Positions 1 to 9,254 of a stretch of 23,013 nt of DNA are shown here, one piece after another (the stretch's first letter is position 1; the number at the start of each line of letters is the position of its first letter). Origin of the DNA: CADEFQ01 sp035342635 (GTDB lineage: Bacteria > Pseudomonadota > Gammaproteobacteria > Steroidobacterales > Steroidobacteraceae); NCBI GenBank assembly GCA_035342635.1, contig DAOQXO010000033.1, positions 1 to 23,013 on the forward strand, in the 5' to 3' direction. The translations under genes were made by a program, and so were the position numbers. The notes below the pieces were generated by a model. The model saw only the letters and a program-made list of their open reading frames with translations. It was not told the DNA's origin and ran no database searches.

Positions 1-1757
1 CGCTCGCGGTCGAGGTTGAAGCCGCTCGCCTTGTAGCCGCGCGCGTATGAGGCGTAGCCCATGGCGTCGTCGGTGAAGCGATAGGCCAGCTTGGCCGTGC
101 CGCTCCACTCGCCCTCCGAGATCTTCTGCGAGTGCGAGAAGTCGTTGTACAGCGGATCGCTGAAGTTGGCGCAACCGAGCGAGCCGAGGCCCGCGATGAT
201 CGCCGCATGCGAGGCGGCCGGAATGCCCGCCCCGGCCAGGATCAGCGGCAAGATGGGCGCACGCGCACGCACCGCCGCGCAGCCCACGCCGTCGCCAATG
301 TTGTCGTAGTTCGAGGTGAGCTTCTTCTCCTCGTCGGTGTAGCGCAGACCGAGCGTGAGCTCGAGCTGGTCGGTGATCGCCAGGCTGTTGTTGGTGAACA
401 GCGCCCAGCTCTTCGAGCTCTGGGCATAGGTGTCGTACGAACCGAAGCCGAGCGTGTAGGAGGTGCCCGGAGCGCGGCCCAGCAGCGGCGAGAGCAGCGC
501 CGTGGACGCACCCTGGGTCAGCAGCAGGCTCACGTAGGGCTCGAACTGGCTGTCGTAGTTGAGCGCATTGATCGATTCGAGGTCCTCGTCCGCGTAGAAG
601 GCGCCGGCCAGCCAGGTGAGCCGGCCGTTCTGCCCGGCGATGCGCAGTTCCTGGGTCAGGGTCTCGAACGTGTTGCTGTAGTTCTTGGAATCGCGGAACA
701 GGATGCCGGCACCGCTGAAGTCGCTGTCCTGGCCGTTCTCGGTCTCCCAGTTGCGCCAGGCGGTGACCGAGGTCACGGTCGCGCCGCCCGCGAGGTCCCA
801 GTCCATCTGCAGCGACGCGCCGTGGTCGCGGATGTCCTGGATCGTGTCGCGATTGGCGTAGGCCCTGCGCTCGAACGGATCGGCGGGCACGGCGATCGCC
901 CCGCCCGAGAGCGCGGCGACGATGGGGCCGGTCGGGCCGGTCACGTACTGCACGCCGAGGCAGCAGCTCTCGTTGCGCTCCGACCAGTCGGCGATCAGGC
1001 GCGCCTCGAAGTTGTCACCCGGCCGCCACAGCAGCTGGCCGCGCACCGTGTTGACCTCGCGATCCATGTCCGTGGTGTCGCCGCGCCCGCCGATGCCGGT
1101 GCCGACATCGAGCAGGCCGTCGTACTCGCGATGGGCGAGGAAGATGCGTCCGGCGAGCTTGTCGCCGGCGATCGGCCCGGTCAGCGCGAACGACTGCTCG
1201 AGCAGGCCGTAGTTGCCGGCGCTCAGCGCGACGTCGGCGTCGACATCGAAACTCGGCGCCTTGGTCTTGACGTTGATGACGCCGGCGGACGTGTTCTTGC
1301 CGAACAGCGTGCCCTGCGGGCCCTTCAGCACTTCGATGCGCTCGAGTTCGCCGAGATCGCCGAAGCCGACGCCGTTGCGGGGCCGGTAGACCTCGTCGAT
1401 CACGACACCGACAGAGGACTCGAGGCCGATATTGTCGCCGACCGTGCCCATGCCGCGGATGCGCGCCGTGGTGCTGGTCTCGTTGCTGGTCGAGGTGACG
1501 ATCAGGCCCGGTACGAGGAGCGTGAGATCCTTGATGTCGTGCACGCCGCTGTCCTGCAGCAGCTGGCCCGACACCGCCGTGACGACGATCGGCACGTCCT
1601 GCACGTTCTGCTCGCGCTTCTGCGCGGTAACCAGCACTTCGTCGAGTGTCCGGCCCCGCTCCGAATCCTGGTCCTGTGCGACGGCTGTGCCACCGCAGGC
1701 CAGGGACACCGCCGCGCAGCCGAGGATGGCGCGCATGACCCCACGTAGTGACCGCAT
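1..1757 (-). CDS. TonB-dependent outer-membrane receptor (3' end outside window)
   Basis: This is an outer-membrane beta-barrel transporter driven by TonB/ExbBD; 585 codons are present and the C-terminal barrel lies beyond base 1. The start is the ATG at 1757, preceded by AAGGAG seven bases upstream. Residues 1-27 form a signal peptide ending AVA before QDQ. A TonB-box-like stretch (LDEVLVTAQK) follows, then a plug domain with the family motifs VPGLIV, RIRGMGT and VLKGPQGTLFGKNTSAG. The rest alternates in barrel style, with LRYTDEEKKL and YASYARGYKASGFN near the visible end. It starts only 20 bases after the stop of the second acyl-CoA dehydrogenase, so it is probably cotranscribed with it. 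I infer that it imports the substrate of the flanking beta-oxidation enzymes. The ligand cannot be read from sequence: receptors of this type are often labelled siderophore receptors, but no iron gene lies nearby. Confidence 0.93.
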   Translation of the reverse strand, partial: MRSLRGVMRAILGCAAVSLACGGTAVAQDQDSERGRTLDEVLVTAQKREQNVQDVPIVVTAVSGQLLQDSGVHDIKDLTLLVPGLIVTSTSNETSTTARIRGMGTVGDNIGLESSVGVVIDEVYRPRNGVGFGDLGELERIEVLKGPQGTLFGKNTSAGVINVKTKAPSFDVDADVALSAGNYGLLEQSFALTGPIAGDKLAGRIFLAHREYDGLLDVGTGIGGRGDTTDMDREVNTVRGQLLWRPGDNFEARLIADWSERNESCCLGVQYVTGPTGPIVAALSGGAIAVPADPFERRAYANRDTIQDIRDHGASLQMDWDLAGGATVTSVTAWRNWETENGQDSDFSGAGILFRDSKNYSNTFETLTQELRIAGQNGRLTWLAGAFYADEDLESINALNYDSQFEPYVSLLLTQGASTALLSPLLGRAPGTSYTLGFGSYDTYAQSSKSWALFTNNSLAITDQLELTLGLRYTDEEKKLTSNYDNIGDGVGCAAVRARAPILPLILAGAGIPAASHAAIIAGLGSLGCANFSDPLYNDFSHSQKISEGEWSGTAKLAYRFTDDAMGYASYARGYKASGFNLDRE

Positions 1758-1777
1758 GTCTCTACTCCTTGATTGGT

Positions 1778-2911
1778 TCAACCGGTACTTGTTCCGTCGA
1801 ATATACGACTGCCCACTTGCCCCAGATGATAATCGATATCGCCGAAGGCGAGCTCGATCATTGTCAGGCGTTTGAAATAGTGGCCCACGGCCAGTTCGTC
1901 CGTCACGCCGATGCCGCCGTGCAGTTGCACGGCCTGCTGGCCGACGAGGCGGGCAGCCTCGCCGACCTTGACCTTCGCGGCCGACACGATGCGCCGCCGC
2001 TCATCGCGCGTGGCGTCGGCCAGACGGCTCGCGGCGAGCAGCGCCATCGAGCGCGCCTTTTCGGTCTCGAGCAGCATGTCCGCCATCCGGTGCTGCAGTA
2101 CCTGGAAGCTGCCGATCGGCACGCCGAACTGCCTGCGGGTCTTGAGGTACTGGCCGGTCGCCTCCAGCAGCGCGCCCATCGCCCCGACGGCCTCGGCGCA
2201 CACCGCCGCGATCGCCGCGTCGATCGTGTACTCGATCGCCTCGGCGGCGGCGCCCTCCCCGCCGAGCAGCGCCCCGGCGTCGACCCGTACCTGGTCGAGG
2301 CGGATCGTGGCCGCCCGCTGCCCGTCGTACTGCGGGTAGTCGCTCACCGCGAGACCCGGCGCCCCGCGCTCGACGAGGAAGAGCGACAGGCCGCGCGGCG
2401 TCCTCGCCGACACGAGCAGGCGGTCGGCGGCCGCGCCGTGCAGCACAGAGTGCTTCTCGCCCGCGAGGATCCAGCCCGCGCCCCCGGGGCGCGCCTCGGT
2501 GGCGACCGCATCGAGCGCGTAGCGACCGGCGGATTCGTAGTGCGCCAGCGCGAGACGGCATTCGCCGGCGGCCACGGCGGGCAGGATGGCCGCGCGCTGT
2601 GCATCGCTGCCGATGCGCGCGACGAGCCCCGCGCCCATCACGACGGTGGCGAGGTACGGCTCGAGCAGCAGTGCGCGGCCGCACTCTTCCATCACGACGA
2701 GCACGTCCATCGCGCCGCCGCCAAGGCCGCCATGCGCCTCGGGCAGCGGCAGCGCGAGCGCGCCGAGCTCCGCGAGCCCGCTCCAGGTCGCCTCGCTCCA
2801 GCCGCTGTCGCTCGCGGCGATTTCGCGCCGGCGCTCGAAGCTGTAGTCGGTGCGCAGCATGCGCTGCAGGCTGTCGCGGAACTGCTGCTGCTCGTCGGTG
2901 AGAGTGATCAA
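1778..2911 (-). CDS. Acyl-CoA dehydrogenase, non-catalytic partner subunit
   Basis: This 377-residue acyl-CoA dehydrogenase-fold protein probably starts at the TTG at 2911, two bases after the stop of the upstream dehydrogenase gene. No ATG or GTG fits the N-terminal alpha domain (LTDEQQQFRDSL), and translational coupling is likely. It has the family C-terminal helical domain with the FAD-contacting motif RRQFGVPIGSFQVLQHRMADML-type segment, given here as RRQFG plus SFQVLQHRMAD, and a QLHGGIGVTDE stretch. It lacks the usual YSEPGAGSD flavin loop. It also lacks both known positions of the catalytic Glu: the YEGT site reads MIELAFGD, and the helix-G site reads TIDAAIAAV. In heteromeric steroid acyl-CoA dehydrogenases one subunit is non-catalytic and shares an FAD site with its partner. 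I infer the same here, forming an alpha2beta2 enzyme with the 2914-4059 product. Confidence 0.9.
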   Translation of the reverse strand: MITLTDEQQQFRDSLQRMLRTDYSFERRREIAASDSGWSEATWSGLAELGALALPLPEAHGGLGGGAMDVLVVMEECGRALLLEPYLATVVMGAGLVARIGSDAQRAAILPAVAAGECRLALAHYESAGRYALDAVATEARPGGAGWILAGEKHSVLHGAAADRLLVSARTPRGLSLFLVERGAPGLAVSDYPQYDGQRAATIRLDQVRVDAGALLGGEGAAAEAIEYTIDAAIAAVCAEAVGAMGALLEATGQYLKTRRQFGVPIGSFQVLQHRMADMLLETEKARSMALLAASRLADATRDERRRIVSAAKVKVGEAARLVGQQAVQLHGGIGVTDELAVGHYFKRLTMIELAFGDIDYHLGQVGSRIFDGTSTG

Positions 2912-2913
2912 GG

Positions 2914-4059
<1,146 letters not shown>

Positions 4060-4245
4060 GTGTCGCTGGCGCGACGCCCCTCCCGATGCCCTCCGGGTAG
4101 GGTAGAAGCGGGCGGTTCATCTCGCAAATAAATATTGCACATGGTCATTCATGCACAGATTGCATCCCCGAAAATTTGATCCCGGCGGGGTACAACCCTT
4201 AGGCTGGACGGCTTCGGCAGATTGCAGGACGGGGAGTATCGAGGC
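4060..4245. promoter_or_regulatory. Divergent intergenic control region
   Basis: This 186-base gap separates two divergent transcription units and must hold both promoters. It contains the most AT-rich patch of the left half (about 4123-4137, arms GCAA and TTGC). At 4136-4157 there is an imperfect inverted repeat, TGcaCATG, six bases, CATGcaCA. ATTGCA occurs twice as a direct repeat, at 4134-4139 and 4159-4164. These could be operator half-sites for a TetR- or GntR-type regulator, but no regulator gene is in the window. The -35/-10 matches on either strand are poor, so I assign no exact promoter. Confidence 0.45.
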
Positions 4246-6336
4246 ATGGGTGTGACCACATACGAGAAGCACGGCAAGGTCGCCGTGATCACCATGGACA
4301 GTCCGCCCGTCAACGGTCTCGGGCAGCCATTGCGCGCCGCGCTGCTGAAATCGCTCGACAAGGCACTCGCCGCGCGTGGCGTGAAGGCGATCGTGCTCAT
4401 CGGATCGGGCAAGGCGTTTTCGGCGGGCGCCGATATCCGCGAGTTCAATACGCCGAAGTCGTACGCGCCGCCGAACCTGCTGACCCTGCTCAGCGCGTTC
4501 GAGGCGAGCACCAAGCCGGTAGTCGCGGCCATCCACGGCTCGTGCATGGGCGGCGGCCTCGAGCTCGCGCTCGCCTGCCACTACCGGGTCGCCCTGCCCG
4601 ATGCGCAGATCGCGCTGCCCGAGGTGAAGCTGGGCCTGCTGCCGGGCGCCGGCGGCACCCAGCGCCTGCCGCGCGCGCTCGGTCTCGAGGCCGCGCTCAA
4701 CATGATCGTCTCCGGCAGCGTGGTGCCCGCGAAGGCATTCGCCGGCAGCGCCCTGCTCGACGATATTCTCGAGGGCGACCTGCGCGCGGGCGCGATCGAC
4801 TACGCCACGCGCCTCATCAAGGAGAAGCGTCCGGCGAAACGCGTGCGCGATCTCGCGGTGAAGCACCCGAACCTCGAGGGCTTCCTGATGTTTGCGCGCA
4901 ATACCGTCGAGAGCGTGGCCGGCCCGTGGCCCGCGCCACGCAAGTGCGTCGAGGCGGTCCTTGCGGCGGCCACCACCCCGTTCGAAACCGGCATGGCGAC
5001 CGAGCGGCGGCTGTTCAGCGAACTGATGCAGAGCCCGGAGTCGAAGGCGGCGCGCCACATCTTCTTCGGCGAACGCGCGGCCGCGAAGATCCCCGATGTG
5101 CCCGACTCGACACCGACCCGCCCGATTGCGCGCGCGGCGGTGATCGGCGCCGGCACGATGGGCGGCGGCATCACCATGAACTTCATCAATGCGGGCATCC
5201 CGGTCACGCTGCTCGAGATGAAGCAGGAAGCGCTCGATCGCGGCCTCGAGACGATCCGCCGCAACTACGGCGGCGCGGTGAAGAAGGGTCGCATGAAGGA
5301 AGCCGACGTGGAATCGCGCATGCAGCTGATCACGCCGGCGCTCGACTACGCGGCGATCGCGCAGGCCGACATCGTCATCGAAGCGGTGTTCGAGGAGATG
5401 TCCGTCAAGCAGGCCGTGTTCGAGAAGCTCGATGCGGTGATGAAGCCGGGCGCAATCCTTGCCTCGAACACCTCCACGCTCGATCTGAACCGCATCGCCG
5501 GGTTCACCAACCGGCCCGGCGACGTGATCGGCACCCACTTCTTCAGTCCGGCCAATGTGATGCGCCTGCTGGAAGTGGTGCGCGGCGCGAAGACCGCGCC
5601 CGACGTGCTCGCGACGGTGATGCAGCTCGCGAAGAAGATGCGCAAGATCGGGGTGGTCTCGGGAGTCTGCGACGGCTTCATCGGCAACCGCATGCTCGAG
5701 CAGATGGGGCGCCAGACCCTGTTCCTGCTCGAGGAAGGCGCGCTGCCGAAGCAGGTCGACGCCGCGATGGAGAAGTTCGGCTTCGCGATGGGGCCGTTCC
5801 GTGTCGCCGACCTCGCCGGCAACGACATCGGCTGGGCGATCCGCAAACGCCGCTACGTCGAGAAGCCGCTGGTCACCTATTCGCGCGTCGCCGACCGGCT
5901 CTGCGAGCAGGGCCGCTTCGGACAGAAGACGGGCGCCGGCTGGTACGACTACAAGGAGGGCGATCGGACCGCGCGACCGTCGGCCGCCGTCGAGCAGATG
6001 ATCGTCGATTACTCGAAGGAAATCGGCGTGAAGCGCCGTGCGATCAGCGATGAGGAGATCGTGGATCGCGTCGTGTACGCGCTCGTCAACGAAGGCGCGA
6101 AGATCCTCGAGGAAGGCATCGCGCTGCGCGCGTCCGACATCGACATGGTTTACCTGAACGGCTATGGCTTCCCGCCGCACCGCGGCGGGCCGATGCTCTA
6201 CGCCGACACCGTCGGCCTCGACGTGGTCGTGCGGCGCATGAAGCAGTTCGCGCGCAATCCGCACGGTGATCCGCTCGCCTGGGAGCCCGCGCGCTCGCTG
6301 GCGAAGCTGGCCGCCGCCGGCAAGACATTCAGCTGA
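4246..6336 (+). CDS. Enoyl-CoA hydratase / 3-hydroxyacyl-CoA dehydrogenase fusion
   Basis: This 696-residue bifunctional enzyme should hydrate a 2-enoyl-CoA and then oxidise the 3-hydroxyacyl-CoA with NAD+. The start is the ATG at 4246, with GGGGAG nine bases upstream; an earlier in-frame TTG at 4222 is less likely. The N-terminal crotonase domain (about 1-190) keeps both catalytic glutamates 20 residues apart, E106 in GGGLELAL and E126 in LPEVKLG, plus the oxyanion-hole sequence SAGADI. The Rossmann fold starts at G301 (GAGTMGGG). The dehydrogenase His/Glu pair is H431 (GTHFFSP) and E443 (LLEVV), and two C-terminal HAD helical domains follow. The order and length match the FadJ/peroxisomal bifunctional type. 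It is the first gene of a rightward operon with thiolase and CoA ligase, only 16 bases before the thiolase. All active-site residues are intact. The acyl chain preference is unknown. Confidence 0.95.
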   Translation: MGVTTYEKHGKVAVITMDSPPVNGLGQPLRAALLKSLDKALAARGVKAIVLIGSGKAFSAGADIREFNTPKSYAPPNLLTLLSAFEASTKPVVAAIHGSCMGGGLELALACHYRVALPDAQIALPEVKLGLLPGAGGTQRLPRALGLEAALNMIVSGSVVPAKAFAGSALLDDILEGDLRAGAIDYATRLIKEKRPAKRVRDLAVKHPNLEGFLMFARNTVESVAGPWPAPRKCVEAVLAAATTPFETGMATERRLFSELMQSPESKAARHIFFGERAAAKIPDVPDSTPTRPIARAAVIGAGTMGGGITMNFINAGIPVTLLEMKQEALDRGLETIRRNYGGAVKKGRMKEADVESRMQLITPALDYAAIAQADIVIEAVFEEMSVKQAVFEKLDAVMKPGAILASNTSTLDLNRIAGFTNRPGDVIGTHFFSPANVMRLLEVVRGAKTAPDVLATVMQLAKKMRKIGVVSGVCDGFIGNRMLEQMGRQTLFLLEEGALPKQVDAAMEKFGFAMGPFRVADLAGNDIGWAIRKRRYVEKPLVTYSRVADRLCEQGRFGQKTGAGWYDYKEGDRTARPSAAVEQMIVDYSKEIGVKRRAISDEEIVDRVVYALVNEGAKILEEGIALRASDIDMVYLNGYGFPPHRGGPMLYADTVGLDVVVRRMKQFARNPHGDPLAWEPARSLAKLAAAGKTFS

Positions 6337-6352
6337 TTCCGGGGATACCGCA

Positions 6353-7531
6353 ATGACCGACGCCGTTATCGTTTCGATTGCCCGCACGCCGCTCGCCAAG
6401 TCCTGGCGCGGCAGTTTCAACATCACGCACGGCGCCACGCTCGGCGGCCATGTCGTGCAGCACGCGATCGCGCGCGCCGGCATCGACCCGGCGGAGGTCG
6501 AGGACGTGCTGATGGGCTGCGCCTATCCGGAAGGCGCCACCGGCATGAACGTCGCGCGACAGTCGGCGCTGCGCGCCGGTTGCCCGGTGACGACCGGCGG
6601 CGTCACGATCAACCGCTTCTGCTCCTCGGGGCTGCAGAGCATCGCGATGGCCGCCGCGCGCGTCATCGTCGAGAAGACGCCGATCGTGGTCGCGGGCGGC
6701 GTCGAGGCGATCTCGTGCGTGCAGAACGAGATGAACACGCACATGCTGCGCGAACCCTGGCTCGCGGAACACAAGCCCGATCTCTACCTGCCGATGCTGC
6801 AGACGGCGGAGAACGTGGCCAGGCGCTACTCGATCTCCCGCGAGCGGCAGGACGAGTATGGGGCGCGCAGCCAGCAGCGCGCGGCCGCGGCGCAGGCGGC
6901 CGGGCTGTTCGATGCGGAGATCGCGCCGATCACGGTGACCGCGGGCTATGCGGACCCGAAGACGCAGCAGCTCGGCACGCGCGAGGTGACCGTGGCGAAG
7001 GACGAGGGCATCCGCCCCGACACCACCTTCGAGGGCGTCTCGAAGATCCGCCCGGCGATCCCCGGCGGCGTGATCGCCGCGGGCAACGCGAGCCAGTTCT
7101 CGGACGGTGCCGCGGCCTGCGTGGTCATGGATGCCACGCTCGCCGAGAAGCGGGGCATCCAGCCGCTCGGCATTTTCCGCGGCTTCACCATGGCCGGCTG
7201 CGAGCCCGACGAAATGGGCATCGGGCCGGTGTTCGCGGTGCCGCGCCTGCTCGAGCGCGCGGGCCTGGGTATCGACGACATCGGACTGTGGGAACTCAAC
7301 GAGGCGTTCGCGGTGCAGGTCATCTACTGCCGCGACAGGCTCGGCATTCCCGACGAGCGCCTGAACGTCAACGGCGGCGCGATCGCCGTCGGCCACCCGT
7401 ACGGCGTCTCCGGCACGCGCCTCGCGGGGCACGCGCTGATCGAGGGCAAGCGTCGCGGCGTGAAGTATGTCGTCGTGACCATGTGCATCGGCGGCGGCAT
7501 GGGCGCGGCAGGCCTGTTCGAAGTCGTCTAG
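6353..7531 (+). CDS. Thiolase (acetyl-CoA C-acyltransferase)
   Basis: This 392-residue thiolase should cleave a 3-oxoacyl-CoA with CoA, releasing acetyl- or propionyl-CoA, and so close the beta-oxidation cycle. The catalytic residues are visible: nucleophile C90 in NRFCSSG, the NEAFA motif, H348 in GHPYGVSGTR and the acid/base C378 in MCIGGGMGAAG. The protein begins MTDAVIVSIARTPLAK, the standard N-terminus. The ATG at 6353 lies 16 bases after the preceding stop, with a GGGGA-type ribosome site just upstream. The length is normal for degradative thiolases of the FadA type. An SCP2-type thiolase, common in steroid ring degradation, is not supported because the full Cys-His-Cys set of a classical thiolase is present. 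It sits between the bifunctional enzyme and the ligase in one operon. Confidence 0.95.
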   Translation: MTDAVIVSIARTPLAKSWRGSFNITHGATLGGHVVQHAIARAGIDPAEVEDVLMGCAYPEGATGMNVARQSALRAGCPVTTGGVTINRFCSSGLQSIAMAAARVIVEKTPIVVAGGVEAISCVQNEMNTHMLREPWLAEHKPDLYLPMLQTAENVARRYSISRERQDEYGARSQQRAAAAQAAGLFDAEIAPITVTAGYADPKTQQLGTREVTVAKDEGIRPDTTFEGVSKIRPAIPGGVIAAGNASQFSDGAAACVVMDATLAEKRGIQPLGIFRGFTMAGCEPDEMGIGPVFAVPRLLERAGLGIDDIGLWELNEAFAVQVIYCRDRLGIPDERLNVNGGAIAVGHPYGVSGTRLAGHALIEGKRRGVKYVVVTMCIGGGMGAAGLFEVV

Positions 7532-7534
7532 GCC

Positions 7535-9193
7535 ATGGCGCGGCCGTGGCTCGAGTCATACCCGGCCGATGTGCGCTGGGACATCGATGACCAGCCCGCA
7601 CCGGCCTGGCGGATGCTCGACACGGCCGTCGCGAGCTGGCCCGATCATCCCGCGCTCACCTTCTTTGCGCGCAAGCTCAGCTATCGCGAGCTGCACGCGC
7701 TGGTGGATCGCGCCGCCGCGGGCCTGCAGCGCCTGGGCGTGCGGCCGGGCGATCGCGTCGGACTCTATCTGCCGAATTGCCCGCAGTATCCGATCGCCTT
7801 CTTCGGTGCGCTCAAGGCCGGCGCGATCGTCGTCAACTATTCGCCCCTCGATGCCGAGGCCACGCTCGCGCGCAAAGTCGAGGACAGCGGCACCGACGTG
7901 CTGGTCACCCTCGACCTCGAGGTGCTGCTGCCGAAGGCCGAGAGCCTGCTCGCGGGCACGCGCCTCAAGACCGTCATCGTCGGCAGCCTCGCCGATTTCG
8001 CAGGTGTGCCGATCCCGCCGCAGTGCGAGGTACCGCGCGACGCCGCGCACCTGCGCTTCCTCGAGCTGCTCGACAACGACGGCCGCTACACGCCGCAGCC
8101 GATCGACGATCCGGCGACCCACATCGCGGTTCTGCAGTACACCGGCGGTACCACCGGCGTACCGAAGGGCGCCTCGCTGACCCACGGCAACATCTCCATG
8201 GCCGCCGCGCAGTGCGTCGAGACGACCCGCGCCGAGCCGCGCTCGATGCTGCCGGGCGAGGAGCGGATGCTGCTCGTGCTGCCGCTGTTCCACATCTACG
8301 CCGAACTCATCATGTTCCTCGGCATCAGCCTCGGCACCGAACTCGTGCTGCACCCGAAGTTCGATGTCGCCGCCGTGGCCAACGACATTGCGGCGAGACG
8401 CATCACCGTGATGTTCGGCGTGCCGACGATGTTCCTCGCGCTCGCCGCGCATGCGCGCGCGCATCCGATCGACCTTTCGTCGCTGAAACACTGCGGCTCC
8501 GGCGGCGCGCCGCTCGCGCTCGAGATCGTCGAGCAGTTCCGCCAGCTCACCGGCGTGCAGGTCACCGACGGCTGGGGCATGAGCGAGACCACCGCCGCCG
8601 GTACCTTCACGCCGCGCCACGGCCTGCAGAAGCCCGGCTCCTGCGGCCTGCCGCTGCCGCGCGTCGACATGAAGATCGTCGCGACCGACGATGCCGGGCG
8701 CGAGCTCGCGCCGGGCGAGCTCGGAGAGATCTGCATCCGCGGGCCGAACGTGATGCGCGGCTACTGGCAGCAGCCGCAGGACACCGCCGCGGCGTTTACG
8801 CCCGATGGCTGGTTCCGCACCGGAGACGTCGGCTACATCGATGGCGACGGCTGCGTATTCATCATCGAGCGCTGCAAGGACATGCTGCTCTGTAGCGGCT
8901 ACAACGTCTATCCGCGCGTGATCGAAGATGCGATCTACGCCCACCCCGACGTCGCCGAGGTGTGCGTGATCGGCGTCGCGGACGAGTACCGCGGCCAGTC
9001 GCCGAAGGCCTTCATCAGGCTGAAGGACGGCGCGCCGGAGCTCACGCTCGAGGCGCTGCAGGAGTTCCTCTCGGGTCGCGTCGGCCGCCACGAGATGGTG
9101 CGCGCGCTCGAGCTGCGCGCCGAGCTGCCGAAGACCCCGGTCGGCAAGCACTCGAAGCTGGCGCTGTACGAGGAGGAGCGGCGCCGGCGCTGA
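7535..9193 (+). CDS. Acyl-CoA ligase (AMP-forming)
   Basis: This 552-residue ANL-superfamily enzyme should activate a carboxylic acid to its CoA thioester through an acyl-adenylate, the entry step for the neighbouring beta-oxidation enzymes. The phosphate-binding loop is YTGGTTGVPKG (about 202-212). The adenylation motif GWGMSETTA follows at about 348-356, then GWFRTGDVGYI at about 425-435, the hinge segment (IIERCKDML) and the C-terminal lysine motif KTPVGKHSK near residue 540. The start ATG is three bases after the thiolase stop, so the two genes are very probably translated from one message. There is no transmembrane segment. The sequence resembles FadD-type long-chain ligases most, but the pocket cannot be assigned to a substrate by eye. 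The gene is complete and closes the rightward operon. Confidence 0.94.
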   Translation: MARPWLESYPADVRWDIDDQPAPAWRMLDTAVASWPDHPALTFFARKLSYRELHALVDRAAAGLQRLGVRPGDRVGLYLPNCPQYPIAFFGALKAGAIVVNYSPLDAEATLARKVEDSGTDVLVTLDLEVLLPKAESLLAGTRLKTVIVGSLADFAGVPIPPQCEVPRDAAHLRFLELLDNDGRYTPQPIDDPATHIAVLQYTGGTTGVPKGASLTHGNISMAAAQCVETTRAEPRSMLPGEERMLLVLPLFHIYAELIMFLGISLGTELVLHPKFDVAAVANDIAARRITVMFGVPTMFLALAAHARAHPIDLSSLKHCGSGGAPLALEIVEQFRQLTGVQVTDGWGMSETTAAGTFTPRHGLQKPGSCGLPLPRVDMKIVATDDAGRELAPGELGEICIRGPNVMRGYWQQPQDTAAAFTPDGWFRTGDVGYIDGDGCVFIIERCKDMLLCSGYNVYPRVIEDAIYAHPDVAEVCVIGVADEYRGQSPKAFIRLKDGAPELTLEALQEFLSGRVGRHEMVRALELRAELPKTPVGKHSKLALYEEERRRR

Positions 9194-9254
9194 TGCGGCC
9201 GCCACCCGCGTATACTCGGCGGCAGTTCTGGGCAGCTGGCGACAGACCCGCGCG

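Noticed and set aside
132..1748. Long open frame on the plus strand opposite the TonB-dependent receptor
   Set aside because: The product is Arg/Ala/Glu/Val-rich low-complexity sequence with no domain. The minus-strand frame has clear receptor motifs, a signal peptide and a ribosome site. In GC-rich DNA the antisense frame stays open by codon bias.
4117..6483. 788-codon open frame on the minus strand opposite the hydratase/dehydrogenase fusion
   Set aside because: It is a mirror of the strongly conserved plus-strand enzyme, His/Arg/Ala-rich and without motifs.
9194..9254. Promoter before gspA
   Set aside because: There is a GTATACT stretch near 9210-9216, but no matching -35 box, so a specific promoter cannot be supported.
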